Below, one piece after another: positions 46,799-60,036 of a stretch of 64,000 bases of DNA (position 1 is its first letter; each line of letters starts with the position of its first letter). A program made the translations under genes and the position numbers. Source of the DNA: Hysterangium stoloniferum (taxonomy: Eukaryota; Basidiomycota; Agaricomycetes; Hysterangiales; Hysterangiaceae); contig WHVD01000243.1 of NCBI GenBank assembly GCA_015178975.1, positions 1 through 64,000 on the forward strand, read 5' to 3'. A model generated the notes under the pieces. That model did no database searches. It was not told where the DNA came from and worked only from the letters and a program-made list of their open reading frames with translations.

Positions 46799-49249
46799 AT
46801 GCCAAATATACATCGACAGCGTTCTCCTCGCGAGACACAGTATGCTCACCCTGTCCAAACGGCATCGCGGCTCCACAAATCAGCCTCCGTCCCTGGATTG
46901 TCCATCCGATATCCCTCACGACCCTCTCCTACTGTTGCCCCTACTTCCACATTTCCCTCTCAGCCCTCCTTCCTCCTCCGCTCAGGTGTAAAGCACCATG
47001 CCTTCCCCAGTACAGCCACTTACCCTCTCTCTTATCATAAAAAGGCGTTAGCTTCGTATGTCTCCCCTTCCTCATTCACCTTTTCAACATTACACTTCCA
47101 AAACACAGCGACTCCCTCGACCATTTCACCCTCAAATCATTTCATCAGTCGTGTTCAGCGATCGATTTTACCTTTCGTTCGCCTCCCACACGCTGTCTCG
47201 ACCTTGGTTGTGGTAAGAGTGGCAATGTAATCATCTTCCTTGCCTTTGCCTAACCTCTCTGCTATATAGGAACGGGTGGTACGTCCACATTCCACTTTCT
47301 TCACTTTGTGCCTTTCCTCCCTCTCAATTTCCCTCTAAACTAGCCTGGATATTAGAGGCAGCAAATGAGTGGCCAGTGCGTACATCTTGTTTCACTTCCA
47401 ATCATCTCGCCGACATTGGCACATTATCCTCCTTGCTAGGAGTGCCACTTCATTGGTTTTGACCTCGTCGACATCCAGCTTCCATCCCACCTCTTCCCTC
47501 CGGCACTATCGAGGCGTATCAAGTGGATGCATGGCAGTTTGTAAGTGTTATTTACTTACTAGTTACTTTTCCCCTCGCTATTTTTATGTTTAATTGGTTA
47601 TTGCACAGTTTATCGACTCTCCCCTTCGGTAATGACTTTTCATGTTTACACCTCAAAAAACCATCCGTGCTCACCTATGCCTCTCTAATTTCAGAGGATG
47701 AATTTTTCGACCACATACATATTCGTCATATAGCTCGAGGTATTCCCGAAGACAAGGTAGATTCTCTATGATAATCTGAATTTCTCTGAATTTCTTTACT
47801 CAAATGCATGCATGCACAGTGGGATTCCGTTATTGCTGTGCGTAATTTCAGATACATATCCTAGCCGTAATTAAGGTCCATACACACACAGGAGATTGCT
47901 CGAGTTTTGAAAGTCGGCGGTAGCGTGGAGATATTTGAGGAAGGTAGGTGACTCCGCCCTGTACCCTCCTTCTCGTTTTTTCCTACGTCTGTTGTTCTTC
48001 ACAGACATCATATTCCCAGTGCTCCCACGATCCTGCACAGCAATGCCTCATCAACGTATACAGAAATTACCCACACACCCACGCCCTGTTCAGCCGCACA
48101 TAGACGGTGCCACTACCAATTACGACCCAAGGGAGGCACTTCCTGAACACGATCACCTCGTTCTCGAGAAACTCTTTTATCGTGTTTTTGAACGTCGCTT
48201 TATTAACCTGAAACCCACCGCTCTTATCATGGGCACTTTGAACATCCATATGCGACAGGTCTTGGGAACCCCGGTTATTAATTTCCCATTCCCCCCTGCT
48301 CCATTTCCCGAAGACCCGCCTGGCTCAGTCATAGAGGCCAATACCTCTATGCGTTCGACAACACCAAAGGTTGCGGACCAGCGCCCAACTATTCTGATAC
48401 CATCACCACTTTCTCCGACATCATCGCCAGAGGGTGATGAAGACGGTCCGGTTAGCAGTACCGCAAGTAGTTCTTGGAGTTCGCCACTGTTTTCCGACAT
48501 GTCGTCTTCGGGAACTTCGGCGGCAGAATCTATCGAAGATCTACCAGATGGTTCGATCGCTTTTTTTTCAGATACAGAATTGACCAATGTCTCCTCAAAA
48601 CGTCAAAAGTGTGTGGAAATATTGCCAGAAGAACGTCTCCGAGTGACGGCAGGTACTCTCGGCTTGAACTTGTACAGAAGGTCAGGGATTTCTGTATGTT
48701 TTATGATGTTATATCTCATCCACTTTCCAACAGCTGGCAGGGTATTGATTGATTGATGTATTCTGCTAAAGTATTCCACTTACTATGTCTTGTCGTTTTC
48801 AGGTGTAATGGCATGTCGCGAGGCGATGTGGGATGAATTTCAGCTTGCCCTGGAAGCGCGAGATCCATTGCTAGATCTTCTTCAGTGGGAACATAAATCG
48901 TCAAATCGAGAAAAATTCGATTCTCTCATGGAGCGCTATCAGTTGTGAATCATGATTTCTTATATATTTTCTCAAGACAAATGACTCACAATGATCGCGT
49001 ATATCTAGGGACATGGAGGCACGCTATCCAATATCCAATGCGTTAGTGTCCGACCTAAATTGGAAGGCTCCGAAGCGTTCTCTTACTTTGGATGAGAAAA
49101 AGACGTTGAGAATGGTAGCAGAGGTGCGTCGAGACGTGCTGCGACTCGAGAAATCCAATGTTTTGGAGGTGCCAGAGGGGAGCCACATATGTCGAAAGGC
49201 GCGAATGTTTGTAGCACGTAAAGGAGCTGTGTTTGGTACTGAATCCTGA
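46799..49249 (+). CDS. SAM-dependent methyltransferase with long insert
   Basis: Class I methyltransferase fold, likely soluble; substrate unknown. Exons begin 46799-47055, 47109-47212, 47270-47278 (9 nt), 47344-47375 and 47440 onward. Motif I LDLGCGTGAWILEAANEWP is assembled over three exons. Then CHFIGFDLVDIQLP, LPFEDEFFDHIHIRHIARGIP and EIARVLKVGGSVEIFEED (motifs II-III) follow. A ~200-residue Ser/Pro-rich region (PTILIPSPLSPTSSPEG) separates them from a C-terminal conserved part (RVTAGTLGLNLYR, WDEFQLALEARD), ending at 49249. The layout resembles a basidiomycete family of large methyltransferases of unknown role. Confidence 0.82.
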
Positions 49250-49363
49250 GTTGTAACATTAATTGGGAAGATGTTCTTGTGAACGTACCAGTGTCTCGGC
49301 GAGATGTTATTTTAGTTAGTGATCCGGGCGTTCCGGGTTCCCATCTGAGCTCGTAACATTGGA

Positions 49364-52300
49364 ATGCGCAATAGCTTGTCACGGCTTATTAGAAGACTCT
49401 CTTTTCCTTCCCATCGGTCACTACCCAGCCCAAAAGCTTTTTCCTCGACACACAACAACATGTCTATCAACATGGCCGATTCCCCATACTTTGCAGATTT
49501 GACTACACCTTTCTGTGGCCTAAATGTTGCAACGCCTTTCAGCTTACTCACGTCTAATGAAAAGATGTATATACACTGGCTAAACAAGGCAAGCTGGGCA
49601 GGTGCAAGCATAATACAAGGCCAATGGACATCTTCTGCCACAAAGTTGTACAATCTCCTCATCACCATATTCAGTAATGGCGATACGCCCCCTAAGCTGG
49701 CTGATCTCAAAGCTCTCAAGGCTAAGGCTGGTTTAAACGATGAAGAATGGCATGCCCTCTTGCAGTATGCTTCTCAGGTCTATTCGGTTTCGTCGTCGCA
49801 GGTGCTTAAGAAGTCTGACGGTGTCGTGCTAGGTCCTTTCGAATTTAGTGAACTACCGTTCGTTCGGTTTCTCGAAGATTGTACCCCGCATTTCAGCCGA
49901 GAAGTTTAAAGCGGTGGTGGACGCTTGTGCCTCTTCCCAGGCCGCTTCTCGACTTTGGCAAACGGTTAGCTTACAGCACTGGCCACAGCAGAATTGTGTA
50001 TTAACTACAAGGGCCTCTGTAGCTTGAACATAACATATATACCGTAGAACCTGCCTCCGAACTTCTCATTGGAAAGCCTGCTAACGGCCAAGTTTCCAAC
50101 TACTATTTAGGACAGACAATAACCGATGAAGAAGTGGCTGCCGTGCAGAAAGCTGCAGAGGAGATCGGCGTAGACGTCCTCAATACACGGTTTGACATCT
50201 CCTATACCGTTTTTTGTCTGTCCTTTGACAGATTTTTCCTAAAGTATCCGCAAGGAGGGCCCTGATACCTTTGTTCTCCTCGTCGCATCCGCTTCGAAAG
50301 TTCCCACCGATCCGGCACCGAATACTCAAAACTTGGAGATACCTGTCAATGGGAGGCCTCTGCAGCTTACGGTTGAGTATGGCGACTTCAGTGATGCACT
50401 CTCCGCGTCTATCGCAGCTTTGACAGAAGCAAAAAAATATGCAGCGAATGATAACCAAGTAGCTTTCTTGGATAACTATATTAAATCGTCAGCAAAAAGG
50501 CTTTCTGACCTGTAATTGTTGTCTAATGCGTCCGAAGCATAGGTTTCAGACGGGTTCAATAGAAGCTCATAAGACAGGGTCGAAGTACTGGGTAAAGGAC
50601 ATCGGTCCAACAGTAGAGAGCTATATCGGGTTTGTCGAAACGTACGTCGATCCTTATGGAGGACGTGCTGAATGGGAAGGTACTTTACCTTTCCAATTGG
50701 TATTGCTGTTATATCCATGGCCTCTCATAGGTTTCACTGCAATCGTCAACAAAGAGCTCAGTGTGAAATACAATGAACTCGTGAACAAAGCCCCCGAATT
50801 GATTAAGGTACTACCTTGGGGGCCGAACTTTGAGGTCGACGTTTTCAAACGGCCTGATTTCACAGCTTTGGAAATTGTCAATTTCGCTAGTGGTTGTAAG
50901 ATGGCAATCCTTTAATTACTGTTAATATCCTGGCTGACACCTCAATTCTTCATAGCGATACCTGCTGGTATCAACGTAAGTTAAAAAATTATTTTATAAT
51001 GCCTCTGTTGAGTTTTCTGTGTGGTATGTAGATCCCTGTAAGCGACACATCTCTAATGCTGAACAATCATGCACATCTATTAATGCTTTGATCGTAGAAT
51101 TATTACGAAACAAGGGAAGCCTACGGATTTAAGGTGAGTCAAAATATCTTTCAAGATGACAAGTCTCACATGAAAATATCAGAATGTATCCCTCGCGGTA
51201 GATCTTAACCTTGGTAATTAATTGGCCAGTAACTAACGCCTCTCTTGGCTAAAAAGAATATCTTGGCGGCGAAGGCGCCCAACGAAGTACTCACATTCAT
51301 CCACCCGGATGATCTTGAGATGTACAATAAATGGGATAGCAAAACCTTCGAAGTCCAGGTGGCTAACCACGAGTTGCTTGGACACGGGACAGGCAAACTT
51401 TTACAGGAAGACGCAGATGGAAGGTTGAATTTCGACCCAGAGAAGGTAAGCTTGAACTTTACTGTTATATAGTCTGAGCTAGAAGCATATTATTGCAGAC
51501 CATTAATCCTTTGACAGGAGAAAAAGTGTAAGTTCTCTTTTTTCAATTACTATGACAGTTCTCGAGCTTATTACAATACTAGAACGTCTTGGTACAAGCC
51601 AGGACAAACTCCAGGTTCAGTTCTCGGTGAGGTATTCTCTTCCCTTGAGGAATGTCGTGCCGAGGCTGTGGCGCTCTTCCGTTAGTTAACTTTTTCCTCC
51701 ATAAATTATTTCTTGGTTAAATTTTTCTGCCTTTTACGAAACAGTCATTGGCAATAAAGAGATCCTTGGAATATTTGGTGTAAGTATTCTCAACCTCCCC
51801 TTTCTGAATCTTCACTCACCTCACCCCTCCTAGTATACGGATCAGAAAGATATTGATGATCTGCACCATATGACCTTCTTACTCATGGCCAGAGCAGGTC
51901 TCAAAGCGCTCGAATATTAGTTAGGCGTTCGATTATTTATTGCGTTGATGTCCCTAACCCACATACTCGCAATTAGCGACCCGAAGGCGAAAAAGCATCT
52001 ACAGGCACATATGCAAGCTAGATTGGGAATCACAAATTTTCTAATCAAGGAGGGCATCGCACGACTAGAAGAAGTTCATGATTCATCTGGAGCAATTATT
52101 GACCTGCATATCCGTGTATGCGCCGTGTCCTTGTTAGCCTTTCGTTTCTAAATCATTGGTAAATAGGTGGATCGCGCGAAGGCACTTTCTCATGGTCAAG
52201 CCGTTGCCGGGAAACTCTTAATTGAGCTCCAGGTCCGCAAGAGTACCGCTGATGGTGTTGGTGCCAAGGAATTTTATACTAACCTTACAACACCTGAACC

Positions 52301-52563
52301 GTCCTGGGAAGGCATCATACGAGACATTGTGCTTAAGAAGCGGCAGGTATGTAAAGTATGTCCTGTCATCGTTGCAGAAACTGACATTTTGTTAGCCTCG
52401 AAAGACATTTGTCCAGGTAGTACGACAGTCGTAAAACCTGCGTATCCACTAACAATCTCGTCCCTAGCCGAATACATTTATCGTCGACGGAGAAGTCCAA
52501 CTTAAAGAATATCCTTTATCAGCAGCTGGAACAATCGAAAGTTTCATCGAGCGAGAGCTTTAA
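49364..52563 (+). CDS. DPP3: Dipeptidyl peptidase III (M49 metallopeptidase)
   Basis: Removes dipeptides from the N-terminus of short peptides. The zinc motif HELLGH lies in QVANHELLGHGTGKLLQ (about 51360-51410), and the second ligand region SSLEECRAEAVALF is near 51630-51670, as the M49 family requires. Also seen: PFCGLNVATPFSLL, FIHPDDLEMYNKWDS, RAKALSHGQAVAG, and the C-terminal block VQLKEYPLSAAGTIESF ending at 52563. Many short exons. Two in-frame starts: 49364 adds a basic Ser/Arg-rich leader (RNSLSRLIRRLSFPSHRS) like a mitochondrial presequence, while 49460 (MSINMADSP) gives the cytosolic form. Confidence 0.92.
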
Positions 52564-52754
52564 AACCATTCTGGCTGGAATTAGGTGTAGTGTATCAAAT
52601 GCTGAAAATGATAATGGAGTGTGTAATGCGAAATCAAATGCTATAAAAAATAAGTTTACGTAATGGGATATCGGTGCCACATCACTCGCTTTCTTCTACG
52701 ATCGCTACCACCACTGTAATGCTAGCAAGGAAATAATTAGTGATAACTCATGAG

Positions 52755-54250
52755 TTAAATTGTATGGCCGTACTCGTCGATTTTCTGGAAACGAGTAGGA
52801 ATCAGTAACGCCAATGAATAAATCAATGGAAACTTTACCCCTCCACGATAGTAGACGCCTTCTCGGGCAGCGTTTTCTTTTTGTTGAAAGAAAATGGAAT
52901 GAGATCAAAAGATAGCCAACCTTCGTACAGATGGACACGCACTTTCAAAAGGAGATACTTTATCTTTCTTAAACATACATATTCGTGCATATTCAACCAA
53001 TCTGTCCGCCAAATCTTGCGCTTGTTGTGCTTCATCTGCACCTTGACGCATCACTAAAGACACGATAGAGCTAACTTCCGAAGGGTAAACATTATCCGCT
53101 AGGCCGTCGGTCTAAGTTTTTAGCATAGAATATCGTTAGATATCTACTGCTATCCAAGGAAGTCAATGGTCGACTCACATATGCAATAATGATGTCACCA
53201 CCGCGTAGCTGCGAAGAGTACGTTGCCGCATGTTTTGGCGAATCTACGTATGCTCCACTGTAAGCGCGGAATGTGGAAGGCAATTTTGCTAATTGACTAG
53301 AACAGCTTGAACGGGAAAGGGTAGAATGGCATGTGAAACAACTTACAATGGATAATTGAAAAAATGAGTTTGTGGCGGTTGTACGTAGTGCATGTTAAAG
53401 GATCGCAATATTGCAAAACCAGAATCTCCTAAACTGGAAAATGCAAACCAACAGAATAAGCCAAATCATTTGCTGAGTAAAGTGAATGACAAACTTCGCT
53501 GCGCGCAGAAGGCCCGTCCTGGCATTCAGATTCAGGATGCATACAGTACTCGAGCCTAAGTAGGTTTAAGCCATGTCACGGTACTCTTTCTTAAAAATTA
53601 TATACAAACCTGCTTGTACTCCTCGTTCACGTAACACCCCACCGTGTGATAACTCTATGCATTCTTGGGGTGTCAACTCCCACCCTTCGACTGGCTCGTC
53701 ATAATAATCGCCAAGCTCAGTCTCGGGCTCCCCAGACCAGGCGTTTTTAGAATATCTGTGCGCATGGTAGCATAATGCCTGAGAGAATAATGAAGGGTCG
53801 ATTCCGCTCCGCACCCACGCACCAACACCGTCTGCTACTCCGAACGAGACACCCTACGGCAGATTATCAGGAAATGTGTTGATGTTCTATTAAAGCAGCC
53901 TACCGATCCATTTTTCATCTTCAACGTTTGTCAAGCAGTCATCGTTACACGGCTATGGTTTTTCAGATGAAAATGGCAGATCGCACCTCCTGAACAAAGA
54001 AGAAGTCCTCGCCCGCAGATGTACTTTTCACAGTCCTTTTGCGCTTGAGCGTGTCATCCCGCCATTTTCCAATTATGCTATCCTTCGCAAATCCTTCCTT
54101 ATTCTGTAAAGAGCTAAGACGGCTTGGATGGTCAGGTTTACCGGCGAAGCTGGCTCCAATGTGAAATTTGAAAGGTCGAGGTGGAGAGATGGTTGACTGA
54201 GAACGAACTTGAACATGATGGATACGGACAGGAAGACATGGTTTAGGCAT
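52755..54250 (-). CDS. PP2C-family protein phosphatase, PTC7-like (mitochondrial)
   Basis: Ser/Thr phosphatase family that needs Mn/Mg. The N-terminus (KPCLPVRIHHVQVRSQS) is basic and Ser-rich, like a mitochondrial presequence. Motifs: AGEDFFFVQE, GVSFGVADGVGAWV (usually DGVGGW), LLRAAKLGDSGFAILR, LRGGDIIIAYTDGLADNVYP, and AAREGVYYRGGKID. Asp residues of the metal site are present. The last residues differ from the usual GK(V/I)DDxTV: here the frame reads KIDEYGHTI then stops at 52755. That could be natural or a small frameshift. Yeast Ptc7 acts on coenzyme Q synthesis and mitophagy; that role is inferred only. Divergent from the P450 by 145 bp. Confidence 0.85.
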
Positions 54251-54395
54251 CTGGCTGTATCAGAATAAATTGGCTAGACGGATATAGATGAGATATTGCA
54301 AATTATTGGAAGGGCGTTGTAGGACACATGTATTATGTCTCACGCGCCGGGTCAATGCATGTTGAAGGTAAGTTTCGGCGCTCTTTCTACAGCTC

Positions 54396-56595
54396 ATGGA
54401 CTTCCATTCCCTAGCCGTTGCTGTTCAGCGTGTCTCTGTCGGGTCTGCCGGAACATATAGTAGTCATACCATATACTGGTTTACTGGGTTGTCGTGTGCC
54501 CTTTGTGTAGTCCTGTTATTTCTGAAGGTCCCTTTCGGTAAGGTCGTCGGTGCTGGAGTTACTCCTTCTATCCCCAAGGTTCGCGGCGCACTCCTGGGAA
54601 ATTTGGATATACTCTGGAAGTTGGTTTACAATGATGGCAACGAATATTGTGGAGAGACTTTGCGCATGTGGGCTGAGGTATATGGTCCGACATACGATAT
54701 GAACATCCTATGGGGTCATCAGGTAAATCTCCCATTTGGTGTTCTGCCGCTTATCCTCACCCATCAAACTCCTGTAGATAATGACAGGTATTGCATGTTA
54801 CTGTATCGGTGTTGTAGCGCATCTCATTAATATGATTTTGTAGTTGATCCTGCGAATGTGAAGCACATTTTGACTACCGATTTCGACTCTTTCGGTAAGG
54901 GGCATATATTTCGCGAGATGTTCGATACTTTTCTTGGCGCTGGAATCTTTACAACGGATGGTGATATGTGGAAATCTCACCGTACCATGGCAAGGCCCTT
55001 CTTTGCTGCAGAACGTCTTTCAGATCTCTGGTGCTTCGAGACACATACTTCCGCGACTCTCGAGGTCATGTTGAAATACGCTGAAGATGATAAAGCTTTT
55101 GACATACAGGCAAGGCTTGTAGTATATTATCAATCGTGTATTACTAATAAGGCAACAAAAGTCTCTGTAAGATTCTAACGAGCCATTGATTGATATACTT
55201 ATTAACTCTCGGAGAAGATATTCGAGCTTCACACTGGATGCTGGGGTTGGTTTCTTATTTGGGCAAGAACCTCTGTCTTCTGCCCATGGCTACCAAGATT
55301 TCTCAGAAGCTTTCAATAATTTGAGTAAAATCATGTCTCGACGTCTCAGGATGTAAGGTATCAATGTTGTCGGAGACCTGCATATATTTTGAACCTCTTT
55401 TATAGAGGGTCTAATTGGCGGTTGTTTGAGATGTGGCGAGATCCTACGATTAAATTCGCCAGAGTGATTCACGAATTTGTCGAGCCTATCATCCAAGCAA
55501 GAATGCTCTCGCACCATCATGGTGTCCATTCAGATGCGTCTACTTTTCTAGATTATTTACTGAAATCCGGCGCAGGTGAGTACGCTACAACGTATTTTGT
55601 GTTTTGAAAGTCATTTATATGGCAAACAAGACGCTAAGGCGGTTCGAGATGAGCTTTTAAACTTCTTGCTGGCTGCTCGAGATACAGTAAGGCTCGAGTA
55701 TGTGATCAGGACAGTTCTCTGATGCGATTAAACTCAGACGACATCGCTCCTGACTTTTACCACTTACATCCTGGCATCCCATCCGGACATTGCTGAAAAT
55801 GTCAGAAACGAAATTAATCGTGTTATCGGGGAACGTGACATCCCCACATTAGGTGAAGTTAGGAGCATGAAATATTGTGAGTGGACAACTTGAAACAATG
55901 GTGCGCCGTTAATGCATATCCACAGTGCGAGCGGTCATCAACGAAGTCTTACGGCTATTCCCCCCCGTCCCGTTCAACATACGTAGATGTAAGCATTTTC
56001 TCTTGGACTAATTGAAACTGATTCATCTTCTACAGGCTTAAAATCTTCCGTCCTGCCTTCCCCCATGTCCAAATTAGGACCTTTCACAATATCAGCTGGA
56101 GTATCAGTTACATATTCTCCCCTTTTGATTCAGAGACGCAAGGATCTTTGGGGGGAAAGCGCTCACGAGTTTGATCCACAAAGGTGGTTAAGAAATGATG
56201 AAAAGCCATTCGTTACAAATCCTTTCGCTTTCTTACCATTCAATGGCGGTCCAAGAATGGTATGGAGCCCAGTTACTATACGTTTCTCTTATCAATTTAC
56301 CTCTGTTTTAGTGTATGGGTCAACAATTTGCCTATATAGAGTGTTCTTACGTATTGATTCGAATGCTGAGGACATTCAAGTCTTTGCAACTTGCACCTGA
56401 TGTCCAACCAGCTAGTTCGCAACCTCCTAAATTGTGGTTGGACAGACCCATCGAAAGACTGTCAATTGAGAAGTGTTGGCCTAAAGCATCATTGACACTG
56501 CACTCAGAGGTGAGTTGTATTTCATCCGTTTCCGTCTGAGTCTTTGCTCAGTCTTGATATGTCAGGGTGGCCTTTGGATTCGCGCGAAAACATAA
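54396..56595 (+). CDS. Cytochrome P450 monooxygenase
   Basis: Microsomal haem-thiolate oxygenase. An N-terminal membrane anchor (FTGLSCALCVVLLFL) follows a short lumenal segment. I-helix AARDTTTSLLTF (usual form (A/G)GxDT), K-helix ExxR in INEVLRLFPPVPFNIRR, the EFDPQRW motif, and haem ligand Cys in FNGGPRMCMGQQFAYIE are present, the last split by an intron after Met. About ten exons, the final one short (GGLWIRAKT, stop 56593-56595). General sequence resembles basidiomycete CYP63-like alkane/fatty-acid hydroxylases, but family assignment is tentative. There is no adjacent biosynthetic cluster or reductase. The 3' end is 43 bp from that of FHIP on the other strand. Confidence 0.9.
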
Positions 56596-56638
56596 TAGAT
56601 GAGAAGGAAACACTAAATATACCTACCGAATAATGTCC

Positions 56639-59600
56639 TTACATGTACCGAATGCTATCTATGCCCAAACTTCGTCGAGCTTGTATAATAGCCATCAACT
56701 CCTTGATACTCTCCTCCAAAATAACCACATTGTCTAATAACTGTGATAAGGTGATTTTAGTCACCGTGGTAATCAGCCCCTCTTTAGGCTCTGTGTATCT
56801 GTCTGATTCCTCATCCCTCCACGTTGAACCGGCCGTAAATACATCCTCGTCGACCGTAGACCAGACTGGTTTTCTCGCCGGAGACCAAGGACCACTTGCA
56901 GGAAGAGGGGCGACAAGTGGTTGCACGGCTATAGCGCCTGTTTCCTGGTAATGTGGTCCAAAGGGACTGGCAGCAATAACTTTTCGGTGTGGCGGTGTGG
57001 TCGGTTTGAGAGACGTAGGCATCGCTGTAGAGGCCGCCGTCGCCTTTTTCTTCGGTGTGAGGAATGACACTAATGACGAACTCTTGTTAGCTTGCTTTGA
57101 ACGGGCGACAGGCGAAGTGGGAGCAGTAGCCGAATTAGTAGCTCTCACAGACGATGATTTATCGTCTACAGGTTCTAGAGCAAGACTAAGCGCATCATTG
57201 AGATTCTCAGAAAAAAGAAGCCCTTGGCGCCTCTCAATCAGATACTTATCGAAATTTTCGACCTGTGCGCGATATCGATCCAACTGAGCGACTAACCCCA
57301 ACAATACAGAATATAAAACGGGGCGCAATGTTTCGTTTAATGGCATGGCGATTAGGTCGATGTCACCGACAGCGGATATACCACCCATATCGAAATCCAC
57401 GGAGCGATCATCCCCATCATCCAGAATATTATGTGTAGAAAGGATTTCGTTGTGCATTTTGTCGGATTTGGGAATATTAAAGGTTAACCAACCTGCTAAT
57501 GATCGATATGGGTCTGAAGCTAGCGCGGCAAGGACGCCGGTCAACGCGATGTTAGATTCGGGGCTACGGGAAAAAAAACCACGCAAGGACTTCAGTATTA
57601 AACCTAGCAGTGGGTCATTGGGATTTAACCGATGGTGCATCGAAAAAGTCGCTGTTGATCGCTCAGTCATGACACCATCACGAAACGCACTTTGCGACTG
57701 GATCGAAAGTAAGGCATCATTAAGGTAATGGCCATACCCAGTACTGAGGGAGTTGTGGTCTTGAGTAGGCCCCATACACGAAATGAGGCTGAAATACATG
57801 CCCATTTCAAGCTCATGAATGACAAATGTCACATCTGGCTCTCTGAACATATATGAAAATTCAAGGTCGGGGAACGTAAGAGCTTCTTCCTCTCCTGGAT
57901 ATATAAAGACGTCGTCGTCGTCATCCTCGGACACGGGTGATGCGGGGCTTGGAACTTCGGATGCAGATATACGTAAGGGTTGTGGAAAGCTTGTAGCATC
58001 AGGGTCACGTATAGTCACAAGGAGTTTGTCAATACATAGCATGGAGTGGTGTGTGAGTAAGGATTGGAGTAATTGCAAAGCTGCCGTAACAGAGGGCTGA
58101 TAGGGTGAACGAAGATTGGAAAAAATGAGATCCTTGAGCGTGAACCTTCCAATGGATGTGAAGTAATCGGTCTGTTTTCGGGAGTCAGGCGCCTCCATCT
58201 CCAACAACACCATGGCACTACTCTTACGTCGAATCTTTCTGGCCCTTTCGCGTTCCTTTTTATTGCGGTCAAGAGATAATACGCGGGGGTGCGGCCGCCG
58301 TGAGTCATGGTCATCCTCACTCATGAGGAAATTGACGAGTAGTTCCCCGAGTTGACTATCGGCTAGAGTGCGGATCATAATATCGATATACGACATGACC
58401 GCCACTGCGCTTCCATCTGTCTCTGAACACTCAAGGATTGAAGTATAAAGGATATTTTCGAGGAACACGGATCGAACGGCGTCCAATATCGATTGTACGA
58501 TGGCAGTTCCTACCAAAGCTGATGGGGCAAGTTGTGGCTGTTGCTCCGATGACACATTACGCCGTAGGACATCTTGCAAAAATTCAAGCAACTTGAGGAA
58601 ATGGTCCAACCGCGACTTGAACTCTGGGGTCATTGAGCTCTCCAATCCCAGCGCAAGATTCCGTTCACGCTCGAATTCAAGACGCTGTTTCTCTTCTTCA
58701 GTACCAAAGACAGGGATGCCCAGCATCATGCCGTTATTTTCGCCGTGAGATGTGTGGCTGATGTCCGGACGCACCTCTAGCTTAGATGGAAGGAGGGAAT
58801 AAACAGCACCAAGGCCTGCTCCTAACACGTCGGAAAAGTCACCGTCGAGGACATACTCGGCGAGAGCGAGGGCTGCATCTGCAACAGGATCAGCGGCATT
58901 TGCATCAGCGTCCGAAGATGATATAGAACCGTCTTCCTCGAGGAGTCTGTACTGAGTTGTTTCTCCGGCTGACATAGCAACATCCATAAGAAATAGTAAT
59001 CCAGCACGCGCAAAGTCGCCTATGCGGCCCTCACGGTGCACGAAGCGTAGTAAATAGTTGAAGAGAAGAAATTCGTATTCGGTTTTTTGGGGGGCGGACG
59101 ATGTATGGTTTGAGGGTGATGGGGATGAAGCGTGTTGAGACGCGGGATCACTGGAAATATTGCCACTTTCACCCTCGTCCTCGTCATCCTCGTCTTCTTC
59201 CGGGACAGTTTGTAGGTGAGATTGGAACCAGTGTTTATCATAAAAAAAAATCATAAGAAGTTCCCTATAGTTTCGTATTCGGCTGCATAATATACAAAGA
59301 AGATCGACAACTTGAGTAATAAGTGAGTAATAAATAATGCAGACAGATAGAATAGCACATACGGTCCTCTTCGTATTCCGAAGGAGTACCGCGAGCAGCA
59401 TTGCTTGCAGCACCCATAGGCTTTATTTTACCATCCACTTGTTCCTCGATTTGATCACCGACGCAACATCTGAGGAGTCTTAGAACAGCTTTATGTACCG
59501 CTGAATGAACGAGGAACTGTTCATCAAGGAGAACAACCATGTTTGCGACTGATCGCAAGACTTGGGCTTGTATACCAAAGGGGCGATCCGCCTCACTGAG

Positions 59601-60036
59601 GCGAACTAGGTTTCCGAGAACATCTGGATAAATGTTTGAGATTTATGAGACTATGTCTGAAGGCGATTATCTACCGTTTTTAAGCAGGTACTCTAGACAC
59701 TGGCCGGTAGTTCTTTATTGAAATTCAGACGGTGAATGGGTTATAATGGTTGAAAAACCGACCCTTCCTCTGTCCGGGTGGACTCCCACACCAAGGAATC
59801 TACCATAAGCTTTAAATGTGCGGGTACATCTGTGGCAGTGATGCCTCTTGTGAGCTGTCTCTCATCTGGAAACTGGAGAGTGTTCTACACCAAGAGAAAT
59901 GAGCACTGTGACCTGCTTAGCTTGTGGAAATTACCTTTATAAGCTGCCAAGATCTGTTAAATTCCTGGACATGGTCATGGGAGGACTTTGGCAACTGAGG
60001 AGTGCCCGCCCGCAGGAACTTACTGAAGTACTCCAT
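56639..60036 (-). CDS. FTS-and-Hook-interacting protein homologue (FHIP/RAI16 family)
   Basis: In other fungi and animals the FTS-Hook-FHIP complex links early endosomes to dynein. Start 60036 (MEYFSKFLRAGTPQLP). Short exons give SWQLIK, NTLQFPDERQLTRGITATDVPAHL, CLEYLLKNDVLGNLVRLSEADRPFGIQ and VLLDEQFLVHSAVHKAVLRL. The large last exon (from about 59310 to 56639) has LLMIFFYDKHWF, an acidic linker, YEFLLFNYLLRFVHREGRIG, DFARAGLLFLMDVAMS and a Ser/Thr-rich C-terminal half. These blocks and their order match the RAI16-like domain. About 1,070 residues in my reading. Confidence 0.88.

Noticed and set aside
24960-60036. Functional cluster for membrane traffic (myosin V, COG4, Vps2, FHIP)
   Set aside because: Unrelated metabolic and chromatin genes lie between them and these are scattered housekeeping genes; chance linkage is the simpler view.
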